Assembly (NCBI RefSeq): GCF_003182485.1
Contig: NZ_QGTX01000001.1
Span: 3,364,001-3,428,000, forward strand
DNA length: 64,000 nucleotides
Reading direction: 5' to 3'
Source: Geodermatophilus normandii
GTDB taxonomy: Bacteria; Actinomycetota; Actinomycetes; Mycobacteriales; Geodermatophilaceae
The translations under genes and the position numbers were made by a program. Below the pieces are notes generated by a model that saw only the letters and a program-made list of their open reading frames with translations, was not told the origin of the DNA and did not search any database. How positions within the stretch are numbered: the stretch's first letter is position 1; each line of letters starts with the position of its first letter. Shown piece after piece: positions 34,677-43,142 of this stretch.

Positions 34677-34796
34677 CCGCGGCCGCCCAGCCCGCACCCC
34701 GGAGCGGTCGGTGCCCGCAGTCCGCGGGTGTACGCCGACCCCACCGAGGACCCGTGGGAGCGGCAGGCGGAGCGCCCCGTCAGGACGACCGCGGCC

Positions 34797-35516
34797 TCAT
34801 CCGACCGAGGAGAGCGTCCGGAGGTGCCGGCGGGAGAGGACGTGCGGCAGGCCGCGGCCGACCATGCCGAGCGTGCTGCCGAGGCGCCGGGGCCACGAGG
34901 GGTCCGGGATCGGCCCCAGCGGCGCGCCGATCTCCTCCACACCCAGGTGGAACGTCGGCACCCGTCCGATCCCCTCGAGGTCCTGGGCGGTCTCCCGCAC
35001 GGGCAGCGCCGACGCGGCGGTGCCACCGGCGCGGAAGAGGTCGTCGGAGACCAGGAGGTACTCCGGGACGTCGACGGTGTTCTTGAGCAGGCGGTGGACG
35101 TGGATGACGTCCACGCCGACGAGCTTCTTCCGGCGCCGGATCGTCTGGGTCGCGACCTCCCCGACGTGGGCGACGAACTTCAGCGTCAGGTCGCTGGTCC
35201 GCGTGCAGCTGCCGCACGGACACATGTTGAGCTCGACGAACCGGCGCTCCACGTGGAAGGCGCGGTGCATGGCGACGACGGCACGGGTGACGGCCGACAG
35301 CGCCGCGGGTCCGTCGAGGTGCTCGGCGTCCCGCGAGAGGAACGCGGCGTCGCCCTCGATCTCGATCAGGTCGAAGTCGCGCGCGGCACCGACGACCTTG
35401 TCGAGCATGCGGCGCGTGGCGGCCTCCGCGTGCCCGAGGACGCTCCGGTGGAACTGCATGTACTGCGTGTAGCCGCCGATGTCGGCGATCAGGAGCAGCG
35501 CACGCCGTGTCGCCAT
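34797..35516 (-). CDS. DUF2652-type protein with class III cyclase-like fold
   Basis: 239 residues on the minus strand. LLLIADIGGYTQYM at residues 7-20 matches the DIxGFT start of class III nucleotide cyclases, and DLIEIEGDAAFL carries the second metal Asp (Asp12 and Asp56). KFVAHVGEV corresponds to the cyclase IGIHTG strand. A Cys insert (CPCGSC, Cys99, Cys101 and Cys104) lies just before it and could bind a metal. It follows, on the same strand, a deacetylase containing a cyclic-nucleotide-binding domain, so it might make that ligand; activity is unproven. A TAGGGT element 5 bases before the ATG suggests leaderless expression. Confidence 0.75.
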   Translation of the reverse strand: MATRRALLLIADIGGYTQYMQFHRSVLGHAEAATRRMLDKVVGAARDFDLIEIEGDAAFLSRDAEHLDGPAALSAVTRAVVAMHRAFHVERRFVELNMCPCGSCTRTSDLTLKFVAHVGEVATQTIRRRKKLVGVDVIHVHRLLKNTVDVPEYLLVSDDLFRAGGTAASALPVRETAQDLEGIGRVPTFHLGVEEIGAPLGPIPDPSWPRRLGSTLGMVGRGLPHVLSRRHLRTLSSVG

Positions 35517-35521
35517 GCCGG

Positions 35522-35527
35522 ACCCTA
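35522..35527 (-). promoter_or_regulatory. Candidate -10 element (TAGGGT, minus strand)
   Basis: The minus strand reads TAGGGT, ending 5 bases before the ATG of the cyclase-like gene. It would give transcription starting at or near the start codon, separate from the upstream deacetylase gene. Confidence 0.3.
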
Positions 35528-35581
35528 GCGCCTGGCGGGCCGGCCGCAGGGTGCCCGCGCGCGCGACGTCGGGGAGGGCGC

Positions 35582-36736
35582 CTAGTCGTCGAGGAGGGAG
35601 GTCGCGAGCTCCGGCTCCGGCAGGACCCGGATGAAGTACTCGACGCCGAACATCTCCCGGAGGATCGAGTCGGGGAACATCTCCGGGTCGATCGGGTACT
35701 GCGAGCGGTGCGCGGCGGTGGCGCGGATCTTGTGGCCGACGAAGTCCGAGACGTCGATGCACGTGCTCACCCGCGCGTCGACCCGGTCCCCGGAGGGGAG
35801 CGACCTGGTCCGGGGGCGCTCCTGCTCCGCCGGTCCGCCGAGGGAGGCGGGGTCCGAGGCCCGGAACGCCAGGCTCGTGACGTCGTCGACGGCGACCACG
35901 TGCGCGTTGCGGGGCCGGCCGGTGGCGATGCCCTCCTCGCCGATGAACTCCCCGGGGCCCGACCGGTCGACCACCCGGACGCGACCGTCCCCGCCCTCCC
36001 GCCGGATCTCGACGGCACCGGACAGGAGGAAGTGCATCTCCGTCGCCGTCTCGCCCTGCTCGACGAGGTAGGAGCCGGCGGGGAACCACTCCACGGTGAC
36101 GAAGTCGGCCGCGTACCCGAGCGCCGTCGTCTCGCGCGAGAAGACCGAGAGCGCGCGGACGAAGTCCCTCGTGCCCTGGAAGCGGGTCGTCAGCTCGACG
36201 ACCCAGGTGGCCAGGCGGTCGCGCAGCAGCATGCCGCTGCGCGGCAGGTGGCAGTGGAAGAGCCGGACCGGCGTCGCCCGCCGCAGCTCCCGGCAGGCCG
36301 CGGTGACGGCTCCGCCGACGGCGACGTGGTCCGGGTGACCGGAGAACCCGTCGGGACCGAACGTGACCACCACGTCGGGGTCGAACTCCCCGAGCAGGTC
36401 CGACGCGAGGTCCACCAGGGCCCGGGCGTCGAGGTCGCAGAGGCCGCCGTCCGGGTGGTCCAGACACCTCGTCCGGGTCAGCCCGAGCTCCCTGCCGGCC
36501 GCGGCGAGCTCCCTCTCGCGGACCGCTCCGAGGGTGGCGCGGGTGGCCACGGCGGCGTCCCTGATCTGGCCGGCTCCGCCCCGGGTCAGCGAGACGACCC
36601 GGACGTCGGCGCCGGCGCCCGCGTACTTGGCGAACGTGCCGCCGGCGCAGATGGTCTCGTCGTCGGGGTGGGCGAAGATCCCCAGCACGCGCGGACGCTG
36701 CCGACCGGGGGCCCGGACCGAGGGGTCGTCCGCCAT
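35582..36736 (-). CDS. PIG-L/LmbE deacetylase with inserted cyclic-nucleotide-binding domain
   Basis: 384 residues from ATG 36736. The LmbE fold starts at about residue 16 with VLGIFAHPDDETICAGG (metal His23 and Asp26) and continues to SGHPDHVAVG (residues 132-141). From about residue 180 to 300 a cNMP-binding barrel appears (VEWFPAGSYLVEQGETATEMHFLLSGAVEI, then GEFIGEEGIATGRPRNAHVVA as the phosphate cassette). The LmbE fold then resumes at residues 335-374 (HKIRATAAHRSQYPID, then MFGVEYFIRV). The regulatory domain is therefore embedded within the catalytic one. The family removes N-acetyl groups from sugar conjugates (MshB/Mca, BshB). Regulation by a bound nucleotide is inferred. Confidence 0.85.
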   Translation of the reverse strand: MADDPSVRAPGRQRPRVLGIFAHPDDETICAGGTFAKYAGAGADVRVVSLTRGGAGQIRDAAVATRATLGAVRERELAAAGRELGLTRTRCLDHPDGGLCDLDARALVDLASDLLGEFDPDVVVTFGPDGFSGHPDHVAVGGAVTAACRELRRATPVRLFHCHLPRSGMLLRDRLATWVVELTTRFQGTRDFVRALSVFSRETTALGYAADFVTVEWFPAGSYLVEQGETATEMHFLLSGAVEIRREGGDGRVRVVDRSGPGEFIGEEGIATGRPRNAHVVAVDDVTSLAFRASDPASLGGPAEQERPRTRSLPSGDRVDARVSTCIDVSDFVGHKIRATAAHRSQYPIDPEMFPDSILREMFGVEYFIRVLPEPELATSLLDD

Positions 36737-36912
36737 CGATCACCGTCGACTCTGCTGCTCGTGGACACGGCCGGGACCTGCGGACCGGCCGGCTGACGGG
36801 GGCGCACGGTACCGCTCCCGGTGGGCCGGGAGCCGGTGCGGAGCGCTGCGAGGTCGACGTCGGACGGCCGGCGTCCTGCTGCAGCACCCTCCTCGGGGTG
36901 CCTCCGCGCTGC

Positions 36913-36918
36913 TAGCGT
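36913..36918 (+). promoter_or_regulatory. Candidate -10 element (TAGCGT) for a leaderless MFS gene
   Basis: TAGCGT ends 7 bases before the GTG at 36926, with no ribosome-binding site. This supports the GTG as the true start over an in-frame GTG at 36821. Confidence 0.4.
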
Positions 36919-36925
36919 CCGCGAC

Positions 36926-38614
36926 GTGCCGGGTGCCTACCGCGAGGCGTGGGCATCGGTGACCCGGAACCGCGACCTCCGGCTCGCGCAGACGTCGTCG
37001 GTGTCGGCGTGGACGGGTGAGTTCCTGTTCCTCACGGCGATGACGGTCTACGCCTTCGACACCGACGGCGCGGTCGGCGTCGGGGTGGTCGGGTTCCTGC
37101 GGGTCCTGCCCGCGACGATCGCGCTCCCCTGGCTGGGCGCGCTGGCCGACCGGGTCTCGCGCCGCCGGCTGCTCGTGGGGACGTGCGCGCTCCGCGCGGT
37201 CACCGCGGGGGGAGCGGGGATCGCCGCCGCCGCCGGCCAGCCGCTGGTGGTGTACGCCCTGCTGACCGCCTCCACGGTCTGCCACGCCGCGTACCGGCCG
37301 GTGCTCGGCGCGTTGTTCCCCTCGCTGTGCACCACGCCGGAGGAACTGGCCGGGGTGAACGCGGTCCGCTCCATCCTCGACGGACTGGCGGCGCTGGTCG
37401 GCCCGCTGGCCGCGGCGGCGCTGCTCGCGGGGTCCAGCGCGGCGGTCGCGTTCGGCGCGGTGGCGCTCCTCGCCGGCGTCGCCGGGGTGCTCGCCGCCGG
37501 GCTGCGCCAGGAGCCGGGGCGACCGGCGACCGGCGCACCCGCCGGGCGGGCGCGGGTGGTCGCGGACGTCGTCGACGGGCTGCGCGAGCTGCGCCGGCGC
37601 CCCCGCGCGGCGGAGGTGATCGTCCTGGGTGGCGTGCAGTGCGTGGTCCGCGGCGCGCTGACGGTGCTGGCCGTGGTGGTCGCGGTGGACCTCACGGAGC
37701 TGGGCCGCCCGGGGGTCGGGCTGCTCTGGGCGGCGTTCGGGGTCGGCGGCCTCCTGGCGGCGCTGGCGTCGATCGGCGCCGCGGGCAGCGCCCGGCTGGG
37801 GACGTTGTTCGGGGCCGGGATCGCCCTGTGGGGGATCCCGCTCGTCGTCGTCGGGCTGGTCACGGGCGACTCCGTGGCGGTCGGCGCCTTCCTGGTCGTC
37901 GGCGCCGCCAACGCGCTGGTCGACGTCACCGGGTTCACGCTGCTGCAGCGGCTGGTCCCCGACCAGACGCTGGCGCGGGTGCTGGCCCTGACCGAGGCGG
38001 TGTTCGCCCTGGCGCTGGCGCTCGGCTCGCTGGCGATCCCGATCCTCGTCTCCGCCCTGGGGGGCAGCGGCGCGCTCGTCGTCGCGGGCGCCCTCCTGCC
38101 GGTGGCGGTCGCCGCGCGCTGGGCGGGCCTGCGGGCGATCGACGCGGACATCGGGGTGCGGACGGACCGGATCCGGCTGCTCCGGCGGGTCGGCGTGCTC
38201 CGGCTGCTGCCCGTGCCGGCCATCGAGGGCCTGGCGCAGCGCGTGCGCCGGTCCCGGATCGCGGCACAGGCCGACGTGTTCCGGGCCGGTGACCCCGGCG
38301 ACGACTTCTACGTCGTCGAGTCCGGCAGCGTCGCCGTGATCACCGACGGACGCGAGATCCGCCGGCTCGGGCCCGGCGACGCGTTCGGCGAGATCGCGCT
38401 GCTGCGCTCCGTCCCGCGGACGGCGACCGTGCGCGCGCTCGAGGACACCGAGCTCGCCGCCCTCAGCGGCCCCGAGTTCGTCGCGGCGGTCACCGGGTTC
38501 ACCGCCAGCTCCTCGACCGCCGAGCAGCTCGTCCGCGGCTACCTCACCGAGGACGGGCGGCGGCAGGCGGTCCGGCCACCGGCCGACCCCGACGCCGGCC
38601 CGGGTGCCTCCTAG
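36926..38614 (+). CDS. MFS transporter with C-terminal cyclic-nucleotide-binding domain
   Basis: 562 residues. About twelve membrane helices lie between residues 15 and 400 (for example FLRVLPATIALPWLGALADRVSRRRLL, the MFS loop 2-3 motif). After a linker (IGVRTDRIRLLRRVGVLRLLPV) a cNMP-binding barrel spans about 430-535 with the canonical cassette GDAFGEIALLRSVPRTATVRA. Transport is presumably gated by a nucleotide or similar ligand on the cytoplasmic side. The substrate is unknown. It is divergent from the deacetylase that carries the same type of domain. Confidence 0.88.
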   Translation: MPGAYREAWASVTRNRDLRLAQTSSVSAWTGEFLFLTAMTVYAFDTDGAVGVGVVGFLRVLPATIALPWLGALADRVSRRRLLVGTCALRAVTAGGAGIAAAAGQPLVVYALLTASTVCHAAYRPVLGALFPSLCTTPEELAGVNAVRSILDGLAALVGPLAAAALLAGSSAAVAFGAVALLAGVAGVLAAGLRQEPGRPATGAPAGRARVVADVVDGLRELRRRPRAAEVIVLGGVQCVVRGALTVLAVVVAVDLTELGRPGVGLLWAAFGVGGLLAALASIGAAGSARLGTLFGAGIALWGIPLVVVGLVTGDSVAVGAFLVVGAANALVDVTGFTLLQRLVPDQTLARVLALTEAVFALALALGSLAIPILVSALGGSGALVVAGALLPVAVAARWAGLRAIDADIGVRTDRIRLLRRVGVLRLLPVPAIEGLAQRVRRSRIAAQADVFRAGDPGDDFYVVESGSVAVITDGREIRRLGPGDAFGEIALLRSVPRTATVRALEDTELAALSGPEFVAAVTGFTASSSTAEQLVRGYLTEDGRRQAVRPPADPDAGPGAS

Positions 38615-38685
38615 CACCGAGCACGGGAACGCGGCGCGTGCTGCGCGGCGGGCACCGGCGGGCGGTGGCTGGCAGGGTGGACGGC

Positions 38686-39594
38686 ATGGTCGCGTCCCCT
38701 CCCGTCGTCGTGGTGACCGGTGCGAACGGACTGGTGGGCGCCGCGGTGTGCCGGGCGCTGGTCGAGCGGTCGGCGCGGGTGCGCGCCGTCGTCCGCCGCG
38801 CCGGCAGCGCACCGGCACTCCACGGGGTCACCGAGCACGTCGGCGACTTCGCCGACGAGGACCTCGCCCGCGCGGTGACCCGGGGCGCCGACGCGGTGGT
38901 CACGACGGTCCACCCGATGGGCTCGTCCCGGGAGGTGCAGCACCGGGTGGGCGTCGAGGGCACACCGGTCCTCGCCCGGGCTGCCCGCGATGCCGGCGTC
39001 GCCCGGCTCGTGCACCTGTCCACGGCCGGGGTCTACGACCGCTCGGCCGGCGTCGGGGACGTCGCCGAGGACGGGGCCCTCCTGCCGGAGGGCAGTGGCG
39101 ACTACCCCGACACCAAGAACGCCACCGACGCCGCGCTGGCGCAGGTCGGCGGGCTCACGACCGTGCTGGTCCGCCCGCCGGCCATCCTCGGCGCCGGCGA
39201 CACGTCGGTGTGGAACACGCTGCGACCGCAGGAGGTCCGCGACGGGGAGCGCCGGGTGAACCCGGCGAAGAGCTGGCCCTGGGTGCACGTCGACGACCTG
39301 GCGGTCCTGGTCGCAGACGTCGCCACGGGTGCGGTCGCGACCGCCGACGACCCGGAGCGGGGCCCCGTACCCGGCAGCACGACCCCGGTGAACGTCGCGG
39401 GTGAGCCCGCGACGTGGCGGGACTACCTGGGCACGGTGACCGACGCGCTGGGCGTCGCGCCCGAGTGGACCGACGAGCCGGTCTGGACCGGGCAGCTGCG
39501 CACCGACCGCGCTCGGGGGTGGGGCTGGGCCCCGCGGGTGAGCCTCGCGCAGGCCTTGGACGAGCTGCGGCGGGGCCTGACGGCGGGTCGGTGA
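38686..39594 (+). CDS. NAD-dependent epimerase/dehydratase (extended SDR)
   Basis: 302 residues from ATG 38686. The N-terminal Rossmann motif is VVVVTGANGLVGAAVCRAL (GxxGxxG). HLSTAGVYDRS is the active-site strand, and DYPDTKNATDAAL occupies the place of YxxxK, with Tyr present and Lys shifted. VRPPAILGAGDTSVWNTL and WPWVHVDDLA complete the fold. It acts on a nucleotide sugar or another hydroxyl/keto compound; the substrate is unknown. It follows the MFS gene by 71 bases. Confidence 0.82.
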   Translation: MVASPPVVVVTGANGLVGAAVCRALVERSARVRAVVRRAGSAPALHGVTEHVGDFADEDLARAVTRGADAVVTTVHPMGSSREVQHRVGVEGTPVLARAARDAGVARLVHLSTAGVYDRSAGVGDVAEDGALLPEGSGDYPDTKNATDAALAQVGGLTTVLVRPPAILGAGDTSVWNTLRPQEVRDGERRVNPAKSWPWVHVDDLAVLVADVATGAVATADDPERGPVPGSTTPVNVAGEPATWRDYLGTVTDALGVAPEWTDEPVWTGQLRTDRARGWGWAPRVSLAQALDELRRGLTAGR

Positions 39595-39724
39595 CGGCCG
39601 GCGGGTGCCGGGCCGCGCGTGCCAGGCCGGCGTGCGCCGCGGCACCCGGTGGCCACAACGGCGCTCGCGGTCGGCACGTCGGGTCCGCGACGCTCGACGG
39701 CGACACCACGCCCGAGGAGGACGC

Positions 39725-41167
39725 ATGTCCACACCGACCACTCCCTACTGGGTCGCCGGCCGGCCGCGCACGGGCACGGACCCCGTGGAGGTCCGCTCGC
39801 CCCACGACGGCGCGGTCGCGGGCCGGACGACGACGGCGAGCGCCGAGGACGTCGAGGCGGCGGTCGCCGCCGCCCACGGGGTCCGTGCCGAGTACGCCGC
39901 GACCCCCGCCCACGTGCGCAGCGCCGCGCTGGACCACGTGTCCCGGCGGCTGGCCGAGCGCAGCGAGGAGATCGCCGCGCTGATCACGGCCGAGTCGGGC
40001 AAGCCGCTGAAGTGGGCACGCCTCGAGGTGGCCCGCGCCGTCTCGACGTTCCGCTGGGGTGCGGAGGAGGCGCGGCGCTGGTCGGGCACCCTGCAGCGCC
40101 TGGACACCGACCCGGCGGCCACCGGCCGCATGGCGCTGGTGCGGCGGGCGCCGCGCGGTCCCGTGCTCGGCATCGCGCCGTTCAACTTCCCGCTGAACCT
40201 GGTCGCGCACAAGGTCGCCCCGGCCATCGCGGTCGGGGCACCCATCGTGCTCAAGCCCGCGCCGGCGACGCCGCTGTCGGCGCTGCTGCTGGGCGAGGTC
40301 CTCGCCGAGACCGAGCTGCCGGCGGGTGCCTGGTCGGTCCTGCCGGTGCCCGACGAGGTGGCCGCGCGGCTGGTGCGGGACCCGCGGCTGCCGGTCGTCT
40401 CCTTCACCGGCTCGGTGCCGGTCGGCTGGTCGATCCGGGAGTCCGCGCCGCGCAAGCACGTGACCCTGGAGCTGGGCGGCAACGCCGCCGTCGTCGTCGC
40501 CCCCGACCAGGACGACGACGCGCTGGCCTGGGCCGCCGGCCGCATCGCCACGTTCGCGATGTACCAGGCCGGCCAGTCCTGCATCTCGGTGCAGCGGGTG
40601 TTCGCCCACCGCGACGTCGCCGGCACGCTGACCGAGCGCGTCGTCGAGGCCGTGCAGAAGCTCGTCACCGGCGACCCGACCGACGAGGCGACCGACGTCG
40701 GACCGCTGATCGACGAGCAGGCCGCCCGCCGGGTGGAGGGCTGGGTCGACGAGGCGGTGGCGGCGGGCGCCCGCGTCCTGACCGGCGGCGCCCGCGACGG
40801 CGCCTCCTACGCGCCCACGGTCCTCACCGACGTCCCCGCCGACGCGAAGGTGTCCTGCGAGGAGGTCTTCGGCCCGGTCGTGGTGCTCGATCCGGTCGAC
40901 TCCGTCGACGAGGCGTTCGCGCGGGTCAACGACAGCCGCTTCGGGCTGCAGGCCGGCGTCTTCACCCGCGACCTGCAGGTGGCCTTCCGCGCGGCGCAGG
41001 TGCTGGAGGTCGGGGGCGTGGTGGTCGGCGACGTCCCGAGCTTCCGGGCCGACCAGATGCCCTACGGCGGGGTCAAGGACTCCGGCACCGGGCGCGAGGG
41101 CGTGCACGCGGCCATGGAGGACCTCACCGAGGAGCGCGTGCTGGTCCTCACCGGCATCCCGGTCTGA
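39725..41167 (+). CDS. NAD(P)-dependent aldehyde dehydrogenase
   Basis: 480 residues from ATG 39725 with GAGGAGG upstream. ALDH motifs: GIAPFNFPLNLVAHKVAPAIAVG, SFTGSVPVGWSI (NAD site), LELGGNAAVVVAPD (catalytic Glu) and MYQAGQSCISVQRVF (catalytic Cys). EVFGPVVVLDPVDSVDEAF follows. The CISVQRVFAH context resembles the phosphonoacetaldehyde, lactaldehyde and non-phosphorylating glyceraldehyde-3-phosphate dehydrogenase branch. The substrate is not assigned. It ends just before a strong terminator. Confidence 0.87.
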   Translation: MSTPTTPYWVAGRPRTGTDPVEVRSPHDGAVAGRTTTASAEDVEAAVAAAHGVRAEYAATPAHVRSAALDHVSRRLAERSEEIAALITAESGKPLKWARLEVARAVSTFRWGAEEARRWSGTLQRLDTDPAATGRMALVRRAPRGPVLGIAPFNFPLNLVAHKVAPAIAVGAPIVLKPAPATPLSALLLGEVLAETELPAGAWSVLPVPDEVAARLVRDPRLPVVSFTGSVPVGWSIRESAPRKHVTLELGGNAAVVVAPDQDDDALAWAAGRIATFAMYQAGQSCISVQRVFAHRDVAGTLTERVVEAVQKLVTGDPTDEATDVGPLIDEQAARRVEGWVDEAVAAGARVLTGGARDGASYAPTVLTDVPADAKVSCEEVFGPVVVLDPVDSVDEAFARVNDSRFGLQAGVFTRDLQVAFRAAQVLEVGGVVVGDVPSFRADQMPYGGVKDSGTGREGVHAAMEDLTEERVLVLTGIPV

Positions 41168-41212
41168 GCCCCCCGGCCGCTCCTGACGACCTCGGGGCGG
41201 ACGGGACGCAGC

Positions 41213-41244
41213 GAGGCCCCCGGTCCGATCGGACCGGGGGCCTC
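41213..41244. terminator. Bidirectional hairpin terminator
   Basis: Perfect 14-bp stem GAGGCCCCCGGTCC (41213-41226) with its inverse (41231-41244) and a GATC loop, between two convergent aldehyde dehydrogenase genes. Confidence 0.85.
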
Positions 41245-41257
41245 GTCGTGCCGTGGG

Positions 41258-42703
41258 TCAGCTCTCGATGTTGGCCATGACGTGCTTGACCCGGGTGTAG
41301 TCCTCGAGGCCGTAGAGCGACAGGTCCTTGCCGTAGCCGGAGTGCTTGAACCCGCCGTGCGGCATCTCGGCGACCAGCGGGATGTGCGTGTTGATCCACA
41401 CGCAGCCGAAGTCCAGCCGCTTGCTCATCCGCATGGCCCGACCGAAGTCCTTCGTCCACACGCTGGAGGCCAGGCCGAGGTCGACCCCGTTGGCCCAGCG
41501 CACCGCCTCGTCCTCGTCGGTGAAGCGCTGCACCGAGATGACCGGGCCGAAGACCTCCCGCTGCACGATCTCGTCGTCCTGGTGCAGGCCCGCGACCACG
41601 GTCGGCTCCACGAAGAAGCCGCGGTCGCCCTGGCGGTGCCCGCCCGCGGTGACCTCGGCGTGGTCCGGCAGCCGGTCGAGGAAGCCGGTGACGTGCGCCA
41701 GCTGGTTGGCGTTGTTCACCGGCGGCACCAGGGCGTCGGCGTCCTCGGCGCCCTTGGCGTAGGTGGTCGCGGTGGCGCGGGCCTGCTCGGTGAGCGCGGC
41801 GACGAAGTCGTCGTGGATGCCCGGGCCGGCCAGCACGCGGGAGGCGGCGGTGCAGTCCTGCCCGGCGTTGAAGTAGCCGGCGGTGGCGATCGCCTCGGCC
41901 GCGGCCTCGAGGTCGGCGTCGTCGAAGACGACGACCGGTGCCTTGCCGCCGAGCTCGAGGTGGACCCGCTTGACGTCCTTCGCCGCGGCGCCGGCGACCT
42001 CCATGCCGGCCCGCACCGAGCCGGTGATGGCCACCAGCTGGGGCGTCGGGTGCTCCACGAGCGCGCGGCCGGTGTCCCGGTCGCCGCAGATCACGTTGAG
42101 GACGCCGGCGGGGAGCACCTCGGCGGCCAGCTCGGCCAGCCGCAGGGTGGTCACCGGGGTCGTGTCCGAGGGCTTGAGGACGACGGTGTTGCCGGCCGCC
42201 AGGGCGGGGGCGATCTTCCAGACCGCCATCATCATCGGGTAGTTCCACGGCGTGACCTGGCCGACGACGCCGATCGGCTCGCGGCGGATCCAGGAGGTGT
42301 GCCCGGCCATGTACTCGGCGGCCGCCTTGCCCTCGAGAGTGCGGGCCGCGCCGGCGAAGAAGCGGATCTGGTCGACCATCGGGGGGATCTCCTCCGAGGC
42401 GGTCAGGCCGATCGGCTTGCCGGTGTTGCGGCTCTCCAGCGCCACGAGCTCCTCGGCGTGCTCCTCCACCGCGTCGGCGAGCCGCAGCAGCGCCTGCTGC
42501 CGCTCCGACGGGGTGGTGTCCCGCCAGGTCTCGAACGCGTCGGCGGCCACGCGGTAGGCGCGGTCGACGTCCTCGGCGCCCGACACCGGCGCGGAGGCGA
42601 ACACCTCTCCGGTGGAGGGGTCCACCAGGTCCATCCGGCGGCCGTCGGTGACGTCGACGTGCTCCCCGCCGACGACGTTGCGCAGCTCGAGCTTCTCGCT
42701 CAC
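41258..42703 (-). CDS. Gamma-aminobutyraldehyde dehydrogenase
   Basis: 481 residues on the minus strand. ALDH motifs: GQVTPWNYPMMMAVWKIAPALAAGNTVV, AITGSVRAGMEVAG, LELGGKAPVVVFDDADLE, YFNAGQDCTAASRV (catalytic Cys). The NAGQDCTA motif and SGYGKDLSLYGLEDYTRVKHVM near the end are typical of aminobutyraldehyde dehydrogenases (PatD/YdcW). It oxidises 4-aminobutyraldehyde to GABA. This fits the copper amine oxidase and GabT encoded 13-20 kb away. It lies 40 bases downstream of the flavoprotein operon's last gene and may be read with it. Confidence 0.88.
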   Translation of the reverse strand: MSEKLELRNVVGGEHVDVTDGRRMDLVDPSTGEVFASAPVSGAEDVDRAYRVAADAFETWRDTTPSERQQALLRLADAVEEHAEELVALESRNTGKPIGLTASEEIPPMVDQIRFFAGAARTLEGKAAAEYMAGHTSWIRREPIGVVGQVTPWNYPMMMAVWKIAPALAAGNTVVLKPSDTTPVTTLRLAELAAEVLPAGVLNVICGDRDTGRALVEHPTPQLVAITGSVRAGMEVAGAAAKDVKRVHLELGGKAPVVVFDDADLEAAAEAIATAGYFNAGQDCTAASRVLAGPGIHDDFVAALTEQARATATTYAKGAEDADALVPPVNNANQLAHVTGFLDRLPDHAEVTAGGHRQGDRGFFVEPTVVAGLHQDDEIVQREVFGPVISVQRFTDEDEAVRWANGVDLGLASSVWTKDFGRAMRMSKRLDFGCVWINTHIPLVAEMPHGGFKHSGYGKDLSLYGLEDYTRVKHVMANIES

Positions 42704-42743
42704 CGCAGGTCCCTCTCGCTCGACAGTGGTGCTGATCCGGTCG

Positions 42744-43142
42744 TCATCGTGCCCCGAGACCGTCGGTCGATCCAGTACCGGGGGCGGGTACGTGCGGATT
42801 CCGCACTGCTTCCCCCGTCTGGGCCTCCGCCTCGACCTCCGCCAGCAGCTCCGACCCGGTGACCACCGTGGAGGCGAAGTGCCGGTGCATCCAGGCGAGG
42901 TGGTCGTGCCGGCTGCGCATGATCCGCAGCGTGTCCCAGTTGGGGAACACCTGCTGGAGCACGTGCACCTGCATCAGGCGCGGGTCGACCTCGTAGACGT
43001 GCTCAAACGTCGTCTGCGCGACCTCGCTGGCCCGCTGCGCCGACGGCGGGGTGTGCTGCTCGGCGAAGCGGTACGGCGCCGTGGCGGCCGGCCCGGGGTC
43101 GGCGTCGGGGGCGACGCGGCCGTCGGTCTCAACGTCCCTCAT
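42744..43142 (-). CDS. Conserved-looking protein of unknown function, third gene of flavoprotein operon
   Basis: 132 residues. I recognise no family. The ends are low complexity; the core is well formed (VAQTTFEHVYEVDPRLMQVHVLQQVFPNWDTLRIMRSRHDHLAWMHRHF), with several His and Trp residues and likely helices. It overlaps the end of the GlcD-like flavoprotein gene by 14 bases. It may be a small subunit or an assembly factor for the flavoprotein/Fe-S complex. Confidence 0.65.
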   Translation of the reverse strand: MRDVETDGRVAPDADPGPAATAPYRFAEQHTPPSAQRASEVAQTTFEHVYEVDPRLMQVHVLQQVFPNWDTLRIMRSRHDHLAWMHRHFASTVVTGSELLAEVEAEAQTGEAVRNPHVPAPGTGSTDGLGAR

